From: Gammaproteobacteria bacterium Gsub
GTDB taxonomy: Bacteria > Pseudomonadota > Gammaproteobacteria > PS1 > Pseudothioglobaceae
Length of the DNA: 64,000 bases
NCBI GenBank assembly: GCA_002007405.1
Contig: JYIN01000008.1
Coordinates: 1-64,000, forward strand
Direction of reading: 5' to 3'
Part shown: positions 38,382 through 48,792 of the stretch, piece after piece
Layout: every line of letters starts with the position of its first letter
How positions within the stretch are numbered: the first letter of the stretch is position 1
Notes under the pieces: generated by a model
The model's database searches: none
The model's input: only the letters and a program-made list of their open reading frames with translations
What the model was told of the DNA's origin: nothing
Position numbers and translations under genes: made by a program

Positions 38382-39237
38382 CAAACACCACCAATGCCTA
38401 CAAAAAATTCGCACTTTTTTTGACCAACAAGGTCTAATTGAAGTGCAAACACCGATGTTGCTTAATTATCCAGCCCCTGATGCTTATATTGATAGTATTG
38501 CCGCAGTTGTGAATCAACAAATTGATTCAAAAAAAACCCAGTATCTGCACACTTCACCAGAATTAGCAATGAAACAATTATTAGCACATGGCAGTGGCGA
38601 TATTTACCAAATTTGCCCTGTGTTTCGTGATAATGAACAGGGACAGCGTAATTTTAATGAATTTACCTTGTTAGAATATTACCGTTTGGGGTTTGATATT
38701 CATGCTTTAATGGATGATATTGCACAACTACTAAAAATACTCGGAATCAAACATAAGGTTAAAAAAATATCTTATGTTCAGGCCTTTTTTGAGTATGCAA
38801 ATATTGATATTTTAAATACTGATTTTGATGCCCTCAAAGCAGTTGCCATAAAGCTTGGTTTGAGTGTGGATTTTAAATGGATTGAAGATTTACAAATACT
38901 GTTATTCACCCATCTTATTGAACCAAAATTAAAATCACTCCCACTGTGTTTTATTTACGATTATCCTGCTACACAATCCGCATTAGCAAAAGTTACAGGG
39001 GCAGTAGCACACCGTTTTGAGCTGTATATGTCAGGTGTTGAAGTTGCTAATGGGTATGATGAATTACAAGATGCAAAAGCCTATCGGCTGTGTTTTACCA
39101 ATGAGATTAACAAAAGGTCCGCCTTGGGCAAAAAATCGCTCTGTGTTGATGAAGATTTCTTGCTGAATTTGTCCAGCCCTGTGCCACAGTGTTCTGGCGT
39201 GGCAATTGGGTTGGATAGATTATTAGAAAACCTCTAA
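38359..39237 (+). CDS. epmA: EF-P beta-lysine ligase
   Basis: 292 residues, a truncated class II lysyl-tRNA synthetase paralogue (PoxA/GenX) lacking the tRNA-binding OB domain. It attaches (R)-beta-lysine to Lys34 of EF-P. Class II motifs: motif 2 [21 protein letters not shown]-like stretch (split here as FRDNEQGQ and [10 protein letters not shown]), and motif 3 [10 protein letters not shown]. The start at 38359 lies inside efp; a later Met is unlikely because the helix [12 protein letters not shown] is part of the fold. Confidence 0.93.
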   Translation: MNTRAGLNKHHQCLQKIRTFFDQQGLIEVQTPMLLNYPAPDAYIDSIAAVVNQQIDSKKTQYLHTSPELAMKQLLAHGSGDIYQICPVFRDNEQGQRNFNEFTLLEYYRLGFDIHALMDDIAQLLKILGIKHKVKKISYVQAFFEYANIDILNTDFDALKAVAIKLGLSVDFKWIEDLQILLFTHLIEPKLKSLPLCFIYDYPATQSALAKVTGAVAHRFELYMSGVEVANGYDELQDAKAYRLCFTNEINKRSALGKKSLCVDEDFLLNLSSPVPQCSGVAIGLDRLLENL

Positions 39238-39298
39238 AGTAGATTGACCCTATATAAATTCGGTTAAAATTACCAAAGATTAACCACACTCTTAACCT

Positions 39299-40639
39299 AT
39301 GATTAGATTTATTTACCCCATTCTTTTGTTATCTCTATCAGTACAGGCGTTGCAAATTTTGCAGCCTGTTGATACTCATAAAACAACGCCTCAACACGGC
39401 GACAACAAACAAAATGTGCAACATTCAATGGATAAAGCTTTGGTTAATTTGAAAAAATCTGCCAAAAGTGGCGATGCACATGCTCAGTTTAATTTAGCTA
39501 ATATTTATCATAATGGAATCGGGGTAGAAGTCAATCAAAAACTGGCTTTTTACTGGTATTTCCAAGTTGCCAAACAAGGCTATGCTAATGCGCAGTTAAA
39601 TGTTGCCAACAGTTATTATCATGGCAAAGGCGTAGCAAAAAACTTGAAAAAGGCAATTTATTGGTATGAAAAATCCGCTAAACAGGGCAATCTATCAGCA
39701 CACTATGATTTAGCATTGTTACGCCTTAATGGCAACGGCGTTGAACAAGACACAAAAAAAGCCCTATTAACTTTGCTTGATTTATCAGATAAAGGCTATG
39801 CTTTGGCACATTATCAATTATTTTTAATTTATCAAAGAGGGGTCATTACCAATAAAGATAGTGAGTTAGCTAAATTTTATTTGCGTAGAATTTCACAACC
39901 CAAACATGCCAAAATCCAATACCAACTCGGCAAAGATTTCTACGATCAAGGCATGAATGAAGATGCCTATTTTTGGATTAAATTAGCCGCTGAAAACAAC
40001 CACTTACCAGCAGCTGAGTTATTAGAAAAACTTGACAAAAGCAAACAACAACAAGCAGCCGAATTGGCAAAAATAGAAGAAGAAAAAGCTATTGAAGCAC
40101 AAAAAAGGGTTGCCGCCGAAAAAGCTGCAGAATTAAAAAAAATACAAAAGTTGGCAGAGTTGATAAAAACCAAAAAATTAACAAAAATACCAAAACCATT
40201 ACCCCAGTCTATATCAAACTTTCCATTAATTACCCAAAATACGCTAAATAATCCACTATTAACAAAAAATAGTGTAAATTTTATTCCTAGTCATTCGCAA
40301 ATTGCCGAATCATTAAACAATAACTCCAAAACGCTAAACAGCCTAGAAAATTTAGTGTTAGTTGCCAAACAAGGCGACCCAATTGCACAACATAACCTTA
40401 GCCTACTTTATAGCGCTGGTGAAATCGTTCGTAAAGACAATAGAGCTGCGTTTATTTTAATGAATAAAGCAGCTAATCAGGGGCTAACCCAATCACAAAA
40501 TGCTTTGGCAGTAATGTATATCAAAGGCACAGGAGTAGAGAGCGACCATAAAAAAGCCTATTATTGGGCTACTATTACAGCACAAAAGGGCGACAAACGA
40601 GGCAAGCAGATTTTGCTGTATTTAATCAATAACTTTTAA
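39299..40639 (+). CDS. Sel1-repeat protein
   Basis: 446 residues with a signal peptide (about 1-17). Four or more Sel1-like repeats at about 55-215 (AQFNLANIYHNGIGVEVN, AQLNVANSYYHGKGVAKN, AHYDLALLRLNGNGVEQD). An Ala/Glu/Lys-rich coiled coil follows at about 235-290, then a linker, and two more Sel1 units at about 355-440. Sel1 proteins are protein-interaction scaffolds. Likely periplasmic. No enzymatic domain is seen. It stands between epmA and the DUF2914 gene. Confidence 0.85.
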   Translation: MIRFIYPILLLSLSVQALQILQPVDTHKTTPQHGDNKQNVQHSMDKALVNLKKSAKSGDAHAQFNLANIYHNGIGVEVNQKLAFYWYFQVAKQGYANAQLNVANSYYHGKGVAKNLKKAIYWYEKSAKQGNLSAHYDLALLRLNGNGVEQDTKKALLTLLDLSDKGYALAHYQLFLIYQRGVITNKDSELAKFYLRRISQPKHAKIQYQLGKDFYDQGMNEDAYFWIKLAAENNHLPAAELLEKLDKSKQQQAAELAKIEEEKAIEAQKRVAAEKAAELKKIQKLAELIKTKKLTKIPKPLPQSISNFPLITQNTLNNPLLTKNSVNFIPSHSQIAESLNNNSKTLNSLENLVLVAKQGDPIAQHNLSLLYSAGEIVRKDNRAAFILMNKAANQGLTQSQNALAVMYIKGTGVESDHKKAYYWATITAQKGDKRGKQILLYLINNF

Positions 40640-40694
40640 TATCAAAAATACTTGGGGTATTTTTTTATAAATATATGATGACCTAAATGAATTG

Positions 40695-41099
40695 ATGAAA
40701 AAATATTCAATTTTGTTACTTTTATTACTAACAAATAGCGTGCCTGCAAATTGGCAACATAAAAATATTTCTCAGGCTGTTTTTGCCAAATCGGTTGAAA
40801 ATAGAATGCCAATTGAGATAATTACTGAAGCAGATAATTCCCTAGATAAAATTTATTTTTTTACCAATATCCGTAATCTTGCGGGCGATAAAATTACCCA
40901 TCGCTGGATTTATCAAGACAAGGTCAAAGCTGAAGTTAGTTTTGCCATCCAAGGCAACCGCTGGCGTGTTTGGTCAAGTAAAAAACTTTGGCACACATGG
41001 GACGGACGCTGGCAGGTTGAGGTCGTTAATAACTTGGGTGATGTTTTATTAAATAAAGAATTTACATACAAAAAACAACCGAAACAAAAAAATGAATAA
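40695..41099 (+). CDS. DUF2914 family exported protein
   Basis: 134 residues with a signal peptide (about 1-18) and a compact beta-sandwich-like mature part. The pattern [20 protein letters not shown], then [12 protein letters not shown] and [15 protein letters not shown], matches DUF2914. I chose the ATG at 40695, not the TTG before it. It overlaps argG by 8 bases, which suggests cotranscription but no obvious functional link. Confidence 0.8.
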   Translation: MKKYSILLLLLLTNSVPANWQHKNISQAVFAKSVENRMPIEIITEADNSLDKIYFFTNIRNLAGDKITHRWIYQDKVKAEVSFAIQGNRWRVWSSKKLWHTWDGRWQVEVVNNLGDVLLNKEFTYKKQPKQKNE

Positions 41100-42315
41100 A
41101 ATAAAAACAAAAATAAATAAAGTGGTGCTTGCCTATTCGGGTGGTTTAGATACCAGTATCATCGTCAAATGGCTACAAGATACCTACCAATGTGAAGTTG
41201 TAACCTTCACCGCTGACATTGGTCAAGGCGAGGAAGTTGAGCCTGCGCGTCTAAAGGCCAAAGCCGCTGGCGTTAAAGAAATCTACATTGAAGATTTACG
41301 CGAAGAATTTGCCCGTGATTTCATCTTTCCGATGTTTCGCGCGAATGCTATTTATGAAGGCGAATATTTACTCGGCACTGCGATTGCACGCCCTCTAATC
41401 GCTAAACGACTAGTGGAAATTGCCCACGAAGTCAATGCTGATGCCATCGCCCACGGAGCAACTGGCAAAGGCAATGACCAAGTGCGTTTTGAGCTAAATG
41501 CCTACGCCTTAGATGCCAGTATTCAAGTGATTGCCCCATGGCGTGAATGGGATTTATCCTCACGCGAATCTTTAATGAATTTTGCCACAAAACATGGCAT
41601 TAAAATTGACTATAAAAAGCAGGGCAAAAAATCCCCCTATTCAATGGATGCTAATTTACTCCACATTTCTTATGAAGGTGATATTTTAGAAGACCCATGG
41701 ATACCGCCAGAAGAAGAGATGTGGCGCTGGAGCACCGCACCTGAGAATGCTCCAAATAAACCACAATATATAGAATTAGAGTTTGAAAAAGGTGATATTG
41801 TTGCCATTGACGGCAAACCTATGTCGCCTGCAACAGTGATGACATGGCTCAACAAATGTGCTGGCACACATGGCATTGGTCGTAATGATATTGTAGAAAA
41901 TCGTTTTGTCGGAATGAAAGCACGCGGCTGTTACGAAACCCCAGCAGGTACGGTGATGTTAAAGGCGCATAGAGCAATGGAATCACTCACACTGGACCGC
42001 GAAGTAGCCCATCTCAAAGATGAGATAATGCCCCGATATGCACAGATGATTTACAATGGCTTTTGGTTTGCCCCAGAGCGCGAAATGTTACAAGCAGCAA
42101 TTGACCAAACCCAAACAAGCGTCAGTGGTATAGTGCGGTTAAAACTCTACAAAGGCGGTGTTAATGTTATCGGGCGCAAATCAAAAAACAGTTTATTCAA
42201 TGAAAAAATTGCCACTTTTGAAGACGATAACGGCGTCTATGAGCAACAAGATGCACATGGATTTATTAAACTAAACGCTTTAAGATTAAAGCTTAAAACA
42301 TTAAAAATAACATGA
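41092..42315 (+). CDS. argG: Argininosuccinate synthase
   Basis: 407 residues. ATP-dependent condensation of citrulline and aspartate, the penultimate step of arginine synthesis. The PP-loop is [15 protein letters not shown] near the start. Further motifs are [32 protein letters not shown] and [18 protein letters not shown]. The stop overlaps the HIT gene start by 4 bases. argH and other arg genes are not in the window. Confidence 0.97.
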   Translation: MNKIKTKINKVVLAYSGGLDTSIIVKWLQDTYQCEVVTFTADIGQGEEVEPARLKAKAAGVKEIYIEDLREEFARDFIFPMFRANAIYEGEYLLGTAIARPLIAKRLVEIAHEVNADAIAHGATGKGNDQVRFELNAYALDASIQVIAPWREWDLSSRESLMNFATKHGIKIDYKKQGKKSPYSMDANLLHISYEGDILEDPWIPPEEEMWRWSTAPENAPNKPQYIELEFEKGDIVAIDGKPMSPATVMTWLNKCAGTHGIGRNDIVENRFVGMKARGCYETPAGTVMLKAHRAMESLTLDREVAHLKDEIMPRYAQMIYNGFWFAPEREMLQAAIDQTQTSVSGIVRLKLYKGGVNVIGRKSKNSLFNEKIATFEDDNGVYEQQDAHGFIKLNALRLKLKTLKIT

Positions 42316-42650
42316 ATGATTGTCTATTTTGTAAAATTATTGCTGGGGATATTCCAACGGATAAAATTTATGAAGATAAAGAAGTATTGGCATTTTTTGA
42401 TATTGATGCACAAGCCCCAAAGCATTTTCTGGTTATTCCCAAACGCCACATTGCTACCCTCAATGAAGTTGATGATACAACTTTAATGGGTAAATTGAGC
42501 CTAACTGCCACTAAAATTGCCAAACAACTCGGGCTTTCCAAGCAAGGCTATCGACTGGTAATAAATTGTGGCGAGCAAGGCGGACAGATGATTTATCATC
42601 TACATTTGCACTGTCTGGGTGGGCGCCAATTAAACTGGCCGCCCGGCTAA
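42312..42650 (+). CDS. hinT: HIT family nucleotide-binding protein (HinT type)
   Basis: 112 residues. The N-terminal [19 protein letters not shown] and the histidine triad near the C-terminus ([11 protein letters not shown]) identify a HinT-like purine nucleoside phosphoramidase. The physiological substrate in bacteria is uncertain. It overlaps argG by 4 bases. Confidence 0.92.
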   Translation: MNDCLFCKIIAGDIPTDKIYEDKEVLAFFDIDAQAPKHFLVIPKRHIATLNEVDDTTLMGKLSLTATKIAKQLGLSKQGYRLVINCGEQGGQMIYHLHLHCLGGRQLNWPPG

Positions 42651-42715
42651 TTTTTTTATAAAACACGGCTTTAATAGATTAAAATCTCTGCATTTTTATA
42701 ACTTTTTTATATGTT

Positions 42716-45526
42716 ATGAGTAGTGAATTTTTAAATCGACATATTGGTCCAAAACAAACAGAAATTGAACAAATGCTAGACAGTATTGGTTGTGATTCTT
42801 TAGAAGAAATGGTGGCAAAAACAGTACCAAAGGAAATTTTGCTCGGTAATCAAATAGGTCTTAGTGAGGGCTTGAGCGAGCACGAGACTCTATCTTTAGC
42901 AACAAAATTAGCCACTGAAAACCAACTACTGAGAAATTTTATCGGTCAAGGCTACTATGGTACTTTAATGCCAGCGGTGATTGAGCGTAATATTTTGCAA
43001 AATCCGGGCTGGTATAGTGCTTATACGCCTTATCAGGCAGAAATCTCTCAAGGTCGTTTGGAAATGTTGCTTAATTTTCAACAGATGATTATTGATTTAA
43101 CGGGCATGGATATTGCCAATGCTTCACTGTTAGATGAGGCAACTGCCGCCGCTGAAGCAATGATGATGGCAAGGCGTATTAATAAAAACAATAAATCAAA
43201 GCGTTTTTTGGTGGATCGCAACACCCATCCGCAAACTCTCACCATTTTACAAACCCGTGCCAAACCTTTAGGAATTGAGCTGATAATTACAGACCTACAA
43301 CAAAATGAATACAATGATTGTTTTGCTTGTTTGTGGCAATATCCAGCTACAAATGGTGTTGTGCGTGATTTGACAAATGATATTGGCAAAGCAAAAAAAA
43401 GCGGTCATATCACCATTGTCAGCTGTGATATTTTGGCATTAACACTGCTTAAAACCCCAGCTGAGATGGGGGCGGATATTGCCATTGGCAATTCACAACG
43501 CTTTGGTGTGCCCATGGGTTTTGGTGGTCCGCATGCGGCGTTTTTGGCAGCGGGCAATGAATTTAAACGCCTACTGCCGGGGCGCATTATTAGTGTGAGT
43601 CAAGATGTACTTGGTAATTTAGCAATGCGTATGGCGTTGCAAACCCGTGAGCAGCACATTCGCCGTGACAAAGCCACTAGTAATATTTGCACCGCCCAAG
43701 TACTGTTGGCAGTTTTGGCAGCAGCTTATGGTATTTACCATGGCGCTGAAGGTCTGCGCAGTATTGCATTGAGAGTGCATACGAATGCTGCTCGTTTGGC
43801 TAAAAGTTTAAGTGTTGCGGGTTTTGAACTGGAAAGTGGGCAATTTTTTGATACCCTTACCTTAAACACCAACAATGCTAAAACTTTATTTGTTAAAGCA
43901 CAAACCCAAAATATCAACCTCCGCTTAATTAACCACACTCAACTGAGTATGGCAGTTGATGAGACCACAACTGAGGATGATTTATTGGCATTATTAAAGA
44001 TATTTTCAATCCACAAAATACTAGATTCTAAAATTAAATTGTCAAAAAATATGTTTAGAACTTCTAATTATTTAACCCATCCTGTATTTAATAATTATCG
44101 CTGCGAAACTGAGATGATGCGTTATTTAAAACGCCTTGAGAATAAGGATATTGCCCTTAATCATTCCATGATTGCGCTCGGTTCTTGCACAATGAAACTC
44201 AATGCTGCAGTGCAGATGCATACCATTTCATTACCGGGTTTTTCATTGTTACACCCTTATGCACCTAAAAATCAAACTCAAGGATATCAAAAATTATTCA
44301 CAGATTTAGAATACGCATTGGCGGAAATAACTGGCTATGATGCGGTATCTTTGCAACCAAATGCTGGATCTCAAGGCGAATTTTCTGGCTTGTTGGCGAT
44401 TCGCCACTATCATCACTCGCGTGGTGAGTCACAGCGTAATATTTGCCTAATTCCCGCTTCCGCCCACGGCACCAACCCCGCCAGTGCGGTGATGGCAGGA
44501 ATGGTTGTGGTGATTGTGCGCTGCGACAAGTTTGGCAATATTGATATTAATGATCTACAGACTAAGGCTCAAAAACACGCGGATAAACTCTCATCAATTA
44601 TGATTACTTACCCTTCCACACACGGTGTATTTGAGGCAGAAATCAAACAAGTCTGCGATATTATTCACCATAATGGTGGGCAGGTTTATTTGGATGGTGC
44701 AAATCTAAATGCGATGGTGGGTATTACCCGAATGGGCAAATTCGGTGCTGATGTTTCACATATTAACCTCCATAAAACTTTTGCCATTCCCCATGGCGGT
44801 GGTGGTCCGGGCATGGGACCTATTGGGGTCAAGGCACATTTAGCACAATTTTTGCCTGGTAATCCGCTGGTAAAAGATTCTAACGCGGTATCGGCAACAA
44901 TGTATGGCAGTGCCTCAATTTTGCCAATTTCTTGGGCATATATTAAATTATTGGGAAAACACGGCATGCAACATGCCACTGAGATTGCAATTCTAAGTGC
45001 AAATTATATTGCCAATCGACTACAGAATTATTTCCCCATTCTATATCAAGGTGAAAACGGTTTTGTAGCACATGAGTGTATTATTGATATTCGCCCCTTG
45101 AAAGATGCCAGCAGAATCTCTGAAGAAGATATTGCCAAGCGTCTAATAGATTATGGTTTTCACAGCCCGACCATGTCGTTTCCAGTGGCAGGGACTTTGA
45201 TGATTGAACCCACTGAGAGTGAATCAAAACCTGAGATTGACCGTTTTATTGCTGCGATGATTAATATTTATGGTGAAATTCAAAAAGTCATCAACGGGGG
45301 GTGGGATAAAACCAATAACCCCCTTAAAAACGCCCCCCATATTGCACTTGAGATGGCTAGCGATTGGAATTATCCTTATTCTAGAAAGGAGGCTTTTTAC
45401 CCACTTAAATCTTTAGAAAATAATAAATATTTCCCGCCAGTCAAACGCGTTGATAATGTATATGGCGACCGCCATCTATTTTGTGCTTGTCCAGAAATTT
45501 CTGAGATAGATGAATCTGATTTATAA
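42716..45526 (+). CDS. gcvP: Glycine dehydrogenase (decarboxylating), P-protein
   Basis: 936 residues, the single-chain form. PLP-dependent decarboxylase of the glycine cleavage system; it passes the aminomethyl group to lipoylated GcvH. The PLP lysine is Lys687 in HINLHKTF, followed by the glycine-rich HGGGGPGMGPIG. The N-terminal half contains FIGQGYYGTLMPAVI and YTPYQAEISQGRLE. gcvT and gcvH are not adjacent. Lipoylation enzymes are encoded at 30.4-31.9 kb. Confidence 0.97.
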   Translation: MSSEFLNRHIGPKQTEIEQMLDSIGCDSLEEMVAKTVPKEILLGNQIGLSEGLSEHETLSLATKLATENQLLRNFIGQGYYGTLMPAVIERNILQNPGWYSAYTPYQAEISQGRLEMLLNFQQMIIDLTGMDIANASLLDEATAAAEAMMMARRINKNNKSKRFLVDRNTHPQTLTILQTRAKPLGIELIITDLQQNEYNDCFACLWQYPATNGVVRDLTNDIGKAKKSGHITIVSCDILALTLLKTPAEMGADIAIGNSQRFGVPMGFGGPHAAFLAAGNEFKRLLPGRIISVSQDVLGNLAMRMALQTREQHIRRDKATSNICTAQVLLAVLAAAYGIYHGAEGLRSIALRVHTNAARLAKSLSVAGFELESGQFFDTLTLNTNNAKTLFVKAQTQNINLRLINHTQLSMAVDETTTEDDLLALLKIFSIHKILDSKIKLSKNMFRTSNYLTHPVFNNYRCETEMMRYLKRLENKDIALNHSMIALGSCTMKLNAAVQMHTISLPGFSLLHPYAPKNQTQGYQKLFTDLEYALAEITGYDAVSLQPNAGSQGEFSGLLAIRHYHHSRGESQRNICLIPASAHGTNPASAVMAGMVVVIVRCDKFGNIDINDLQTKAQKHADKLSSIMITYPSTHGVFEAEIKQVCDIIHHNGGQVYLDGANLNAMVGITRMGKFGADVSHINLHKTFAIPHGGGGPGMGPIGVKAHLAQFLPGNPLVKDSNAVSATMYGSASILPISWAYIKLLGKHGMQHATEIAILSANYIANRLQNYFPILYQGENGFVAHECIIDIRPLKDASRISEEDIAKRLIDYGFHSPTMSFPVAGTLMIEPTESESKPEIDRFIAAMINIYGEIQKVINGGWDKTNNPLKNAPHIALEMASDWNYPYSRKEAFYPLKSLENNKYFPPVKRVDNVYGDRHLFCACPEISEIDESDL

Positions 45527-45586
45527 ACACCCATTCAATCGTCATTTCGTAACATAAAACTTGAATTAGAAAGCATGGGTGAATAT

Positions 45587-45826
45587 TTAGGCGTCATCAA
45601 GACCAGGAATATACATAGATTCCAACACCACTTTTTTAACTCTAGGGTCGCAACCGCCCTCGTCTTCTATACGCTCTTTAACACGCTCAGCACATTCAGT
45701 TAAATCTTCACACTGAAAAACAACGGTTTTAGTCGCACCGTTTTCTTCTAAATGTATGCTAAGTTTTGCACCTGCAAGGGCTAAATTAACAAAGCTAAAA
45801 GCCAATAGTATAATGATTGTTTTCAT
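45587..45826 (-). CDS. Small secreted protein of unknown function
   Basis: 79 residues with a signal peptide (MKTIIILLAFSFVNLALAG). The mature part of about 60 residues is acidic, has two CxxxxxC-type cysteines in FQCEDLTEC plus one in GGCDP, and ends PGLDDA. The GAGG ribosome site is close to the ATG. No family recognised. Probably periplasmic. Downstream of gcvP in convergent orientation. Confidence 0.65.
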   Translation of the reverse strand: MKTIIILLAFSFVNLALAGAKLSIHLEENGATKTVVFQCEDLTECAERVKERIEDEGGCDPRVKKVVLESMYIPGLDDA

Positions 45827-45961
45827 TTTGCATACCTCCTCTTATAAAAATATTATAATATAATAACATACTAATATTATATAAGCAAATATTTTGTGCC
45901 CACCCATAACACATTACACTTCTCTTTGTATATTCTTTCTCATTCATTATTAATATATTCA

Positions 45962-46060
45962 ATCGGGCATTTTCCCAAGTGAATAATGCACTCTTTTAGG
46001 GTTATACCAAAACAAATAATCGCTCATTTTATCGTTAAACTCTTTGCCGTTATTCGTTAG
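45962..46060 (-). pseudogene. Integrase-core transposase remnant (IS481-like)
   Basis: The reverse strand reads LTNNGKEFNDKMSDYLFWYN then PKRVHYSLGKMP. DNGKEF and the FN..YL.WYN.KR.H.SLG pattern are the start and end of an rve-type transposase core, so the middle (containing the RFN..QEEF part) has been deleted. A shifted frame continues as IEYINNE and later CNVLWVGT, like the end of such transposases. Clearly inactive. Confidence 0.7.
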
Positions 46061-46191
46061 CAGATGTTGCATTTCAAATAGATAATATTTTAAGATTAGT
46101 TAAAAAACAGTCTAGTTAAAAATCCTCCAGCCTCGGACACGCTACAAAATGGGAAAAAGCAAGTGCTAATTTAAGATTATTCAGGTCTTCC

Positions 46192-46225
46192 TTGTTGGGG
46201 AAAATGTAGTGTGTTTTTGAAGTTA
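46192..46225 (+). repeat. Sequence shared with 3867-3900, probable IS-end relic
   Basis: TTGTTGGGGAAAATGTAGTG and the following GTGTTTTTGAA match TGTTGGAGAAAATGTAATG and GTGTTTTTGAA at 3868-3896 with only a few differences. The nearby transposase remnant makes an IS terminus the likely source. Confidence 0.55.
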
Positions 46226-46331
46226 TACAATAATAAATCAAGAAAAAACTACAATACTGATGCTGTTTCTACCAATAAAAATAATCTTTAAAAGGCTATA
46301 ATATTTAAAAATGTAGGCTCTAAATTTAACT

Positions 46332-46371
46332 AAGATCTTTGCATAATTATAAATAATCACCCAAAAGTCTC
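46332..46371. repeat. Degraded copy C of the 40-bp palindromic element
   Basis: Same 40-base length as copy A at 16426-16465, and by hand alignment 32 of 40 positions agree. The left arm (ATCTTTGCATAATTAT) is well kept, while the right arm has lost pairing in the middle (CACCC). Confidence 0.7.
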
Positions 46372-46418
46372 TAACCGATGCAAAAATAACCAATACAAAA
46401 AATCTTACCTAAAAAAAT

Positions 46419-47642
46419 ATGCCCAATTCAGCCATTAAACTAAGACGCAATATTACTTATCCGTTGCTCACTTTGTATGGATTAGGGACTATTCTGGGGG
46501 CAGGTATTTATGTATTGATTGGCAAAATTGTAGCAAATGCAGGAATTTATGCCCCAGTTGCTTTTTTATTAGCCGCTATTATTGCTGGATTTAATAGTTA
46601 TTCTTATGCTGCTCTTAGTTCTCGTTATCCTCAAAGCGGAGGCGAGGTTAATTATGTTAATGCCGCTTTTGATATAAGATGGCTATCAACTATCGTTGGA
46701 ATATTGCTTATCTTAACGGGCATTGTCAGTGCAGCAACCTTGGCAAATGGTTTTGTTGGCTATCTTAATGTTTTTATACTTTTACCTGAGATTTTAGTGA
46801 TTAGTTTATTGGTTATTATTATGACATTGATTGCCGTATGGGGGGTTAAGCAATCTTTAATTATTGCTGGTCTAATCACCCTAGTTGAGATAGGCGGTTT
46901 GTTATGGGTGGTGATTAACAATATTGGTGCGTTGTCAAATCTAGGCGAATATTTACCCAAACTCAACTATTTGTTGGTGGATATGACGCCTTGGTTTGGG
47001 ATATTCGCTGGGTCATTTTTGGCGTTTTATGCTTTTATTGGTTTTGAAGATATGGTTAATATGTCAGAGGAAACCATACAAGTTAAAAAAACTATGCCCA
47101 AAGCGGTTATCAGTGCTTTAATTATCAGTTCTATCATCTATATAATAATTGCAATAATTGCCATTTTAGCAGTGCCCATCTCCCAATTAGCCAATAGTTT
47201 AGCACCGATAGCACAGATTATGAAAAGTCATAGTCAACAGGCTTATTTTATTATTAGTTTAGTGAGTCTGATAGCAATTATCAACGGCATACTGGTGCAA
47301 ATTATTATGGGTTCAAGAGTGTTGTATGGAATGAGTAGTAGTCAGTTAATATCACCACATTTAAGGCGGCTACATCCAAATTTTCAAACCCCAATTATTG
47401 CCACCCTATTCGTTGCTTTAATGGTATGGATTAGTGCGATTAGTTTGCCCTTGGTTACCTTAGCACAATTAACCAGTTTTATCGTCATTATTATTTTTTT
47501 ATTGGTTAATATTGCCTTAGTCGCCATTTTAAAAAAAGAAGCCTCACTACCGACAGACGCCATGTTTATCCGACCCTGGATAGTATGGCTTACAATTTTA
47601 TTAAATATTAGTTTTTTACTGACCAAACTGTTTATCTTCTAA
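46419..47642 (+). CDS. Amino-acid permease (APC superfamily)
   Basis: 407 residues with about 11-12 transmembrane helices. The first helix motif YGLGTILGAGIYVLIGKI has the substrate-binding G-x-G-I of APC transporters. FYAFIGFEDMVNMSEETI in helix 6 and the following cytoplasmic loop are also typical. Substrate cannot be read from sequence; a cation or polyamine/amino-acid antiport or import role is possible. It is flanked by IS relics upstream and hisA downstream. Confidence 0.88.
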   Translation: MPNSAIKLRRNITYPLLTLYGLGTILGAGIYVLIGKIVANAGIYAPVAFLLAAIIAGFNSYSYAALSSRYPQSGGEVNYVNAAFDIRWLSTIVGILLILTGIVSAATLANGFVGYLNVFILLPEILVISLLVIIMTLIAVWGVKQSLIIAGLITLVEIGGLLWVVINNIGALSNLGEYLPKLNYLLVDMTPWFGIFAGSFLAFYAFIGFEDMVNMSEETIQVKKTMPKAVISALIISSIIYIIIAIIAILAVPISQLANSLAPIAQIMKSHSQQAYFIISLVSLIAIINGILVQIIMGSRVLYGMSSSQLISPHLRRLHPNFQTPIIATLFVALMVWISAISLPLVTLAQLTSFIVIIIFLLVNIALVAILKKEASLPTDAMFIRPWIVWLTILLNISFLLTKLFIF

Positions 47643-47737
47643 ATTTAAATTATCCTCATTTTGTTGCGAAAAAAACACCATGAGCATCAAGTATTTTGTT
47701 TGTAAAATGATGCCCTTAAAAAGATTTCAAATAAATT

Positions 47738-48469
47738 ATGATTATAATTCCAGCAATAGATTTAAAAAATGGGCAATGTGTGCGCCTTCGGCAAGGGGCA
47801 ATGGAAGAGAGCACGGTATTTTCTGATAACCCCCTACAGATGGCAGTACAATGGGCGGCACAAGGAGCAAAAAGATTGCATTTGGTTGATTTAGACGGTG
47901 CGTTTGCAGGCAAGCCAATGAATATTGTGAATGTTACTGAAATTACCAAAGCAGTTCCCAATCTACCAGTGCAAGTTGGCGGCGGTATTCGTAATATGGC
48001 AGTTGCTAATACCTATATTGAGGCGGGTGTGAGTTATTTAATTATTGGCACTATGGCAGTAACAAAACCCGAATTTGTCACTGAATTATGTGCCGAATTT
48101 CCCGGTAAGGTGATTGTCGGTTTAGATGCAAATAAAGGTCTAGTGGCAACCGAGGGGTGGGCTAGGCAAACGGATTTACAGGTGCTGGATTTAGCAAAAA
48201 AATTTGAACAAGATGGGGTGAGCGCTATTATTTACACTGATATTGCCAGAGATGGCATGATGCGTGGGGTAAATGTTGAGGCGAGTGCTAATTTGGCAAG
48301 GCAAACCACAATCCCAATTATTGCCTCAGGTGGCATTACCAATATAGATGATATTAACCGCTTATTAAATGTGGCACATCAAGGTATTTTGGGGGCAATT
48401 ACAGGGCGTGCAGTTTATGAAGGTACGCTTGATTTTAAACAAGCACAAGCACTTTGTGATGCACATTGA
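47738..48469 (+). CDS. hisA: ProFAR isomerase of histidine synthesis
   Basis: 243 residues, a (beta-alpha)8 barrel. N-terminal catalytic Asp in [18 protein letters not shown], phosphate-binding loops QVGGGIRN and IASGGITN, second catalytic Asp in [13 protein letters not shown]. It performs the Amadori rearrangement in histidine biosynthesis. No other his gene is adjacent in the window. It overlaps the following rnfH-like gene by 11 bases. Confidence 0.95.
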   Translation: MIIIPAIDLKNGQCVRLRQGAMEESTVFSDNPLQMAVQWAAQGAKRLHLVDLDGAFAGKPMNIVNVTEITKAVPNLPVQVGGGIRNMAVANTYIEAGVSYLIIGTMAVTKPEFVTELCAEFPGKVIVGLDANKGLVATEGWARQTDLQVLDLAKKFEQDGVSAIIYTDIARDGMMRGVNVEASANLARQTTIPIIASGGITNIDDINRLLNVAHQGILGAITGRAVYEGTLDFKQAQALCDAH

Positions 48470-48752
48470 AGTTGCCTACGCCCTAGCGGATAGACAAACC
48501 CTACTCCACCTTGAAGTGGATGAAGGCACAACACTCAAACAAGCGATTGATCTAAGTGGTATTTTGGACAATTATCCGCAAATTGATTTAACAAAAGACA
48601 AAACTGGGATTTTTGGTAGAATTGCTAAGTTGGATACAGTTTTGCGTGAAAAAGACCGCGTAGAAATCTATCGTCCATTGATCGCCGATGCCAAAAAAGT
48701 GCGTAAACAAAGAGCGCTCGCAGGCAAAACTATGCGTAGTAAAAAAACTTAG
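48459..48752 (+). CDS. rnfH: RnfH family ubiquitin-like protein
   Basis: About 97 residues from the ATG at 48459. The beta-grasp RnfH/UPF0125 family: [40 protein letters not shown] and [17 protein letters not shown] are characteristic. Function is uncertain (toxin-antitoxin RatB in one naming). It usually neighbours ratA and smpB, which are not here; instead it overlaps hisA. Confidence 0.88.
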   Translation: MHIEVAYALADRQTLLHLEVDEGTTLKQAIDLSGILDNYPQIDLTKDKTGIFGRIAKLDTVLREKDRVEIYRPLIADAKKVRKQRALAGKTMRSKKT

Positions 48753-48792
48753 TTTTAGGTAAAATATCAACCCTATTGTTAATGAATTTTGT

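Larger units (their letters stand above)
45827..46418. other. Gene-free stretch with IS relics
   Basis: 592 bases without an intact gene. It contains a short decayed integrase-core transposase fragment (45962-46060), a sequence shared with 3867-3900 (about 46192-46225) and a degraded 40-bp palindrome (46332-46371). The remainder is AT-rich and shows nothing further. Confidence 0.7.
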
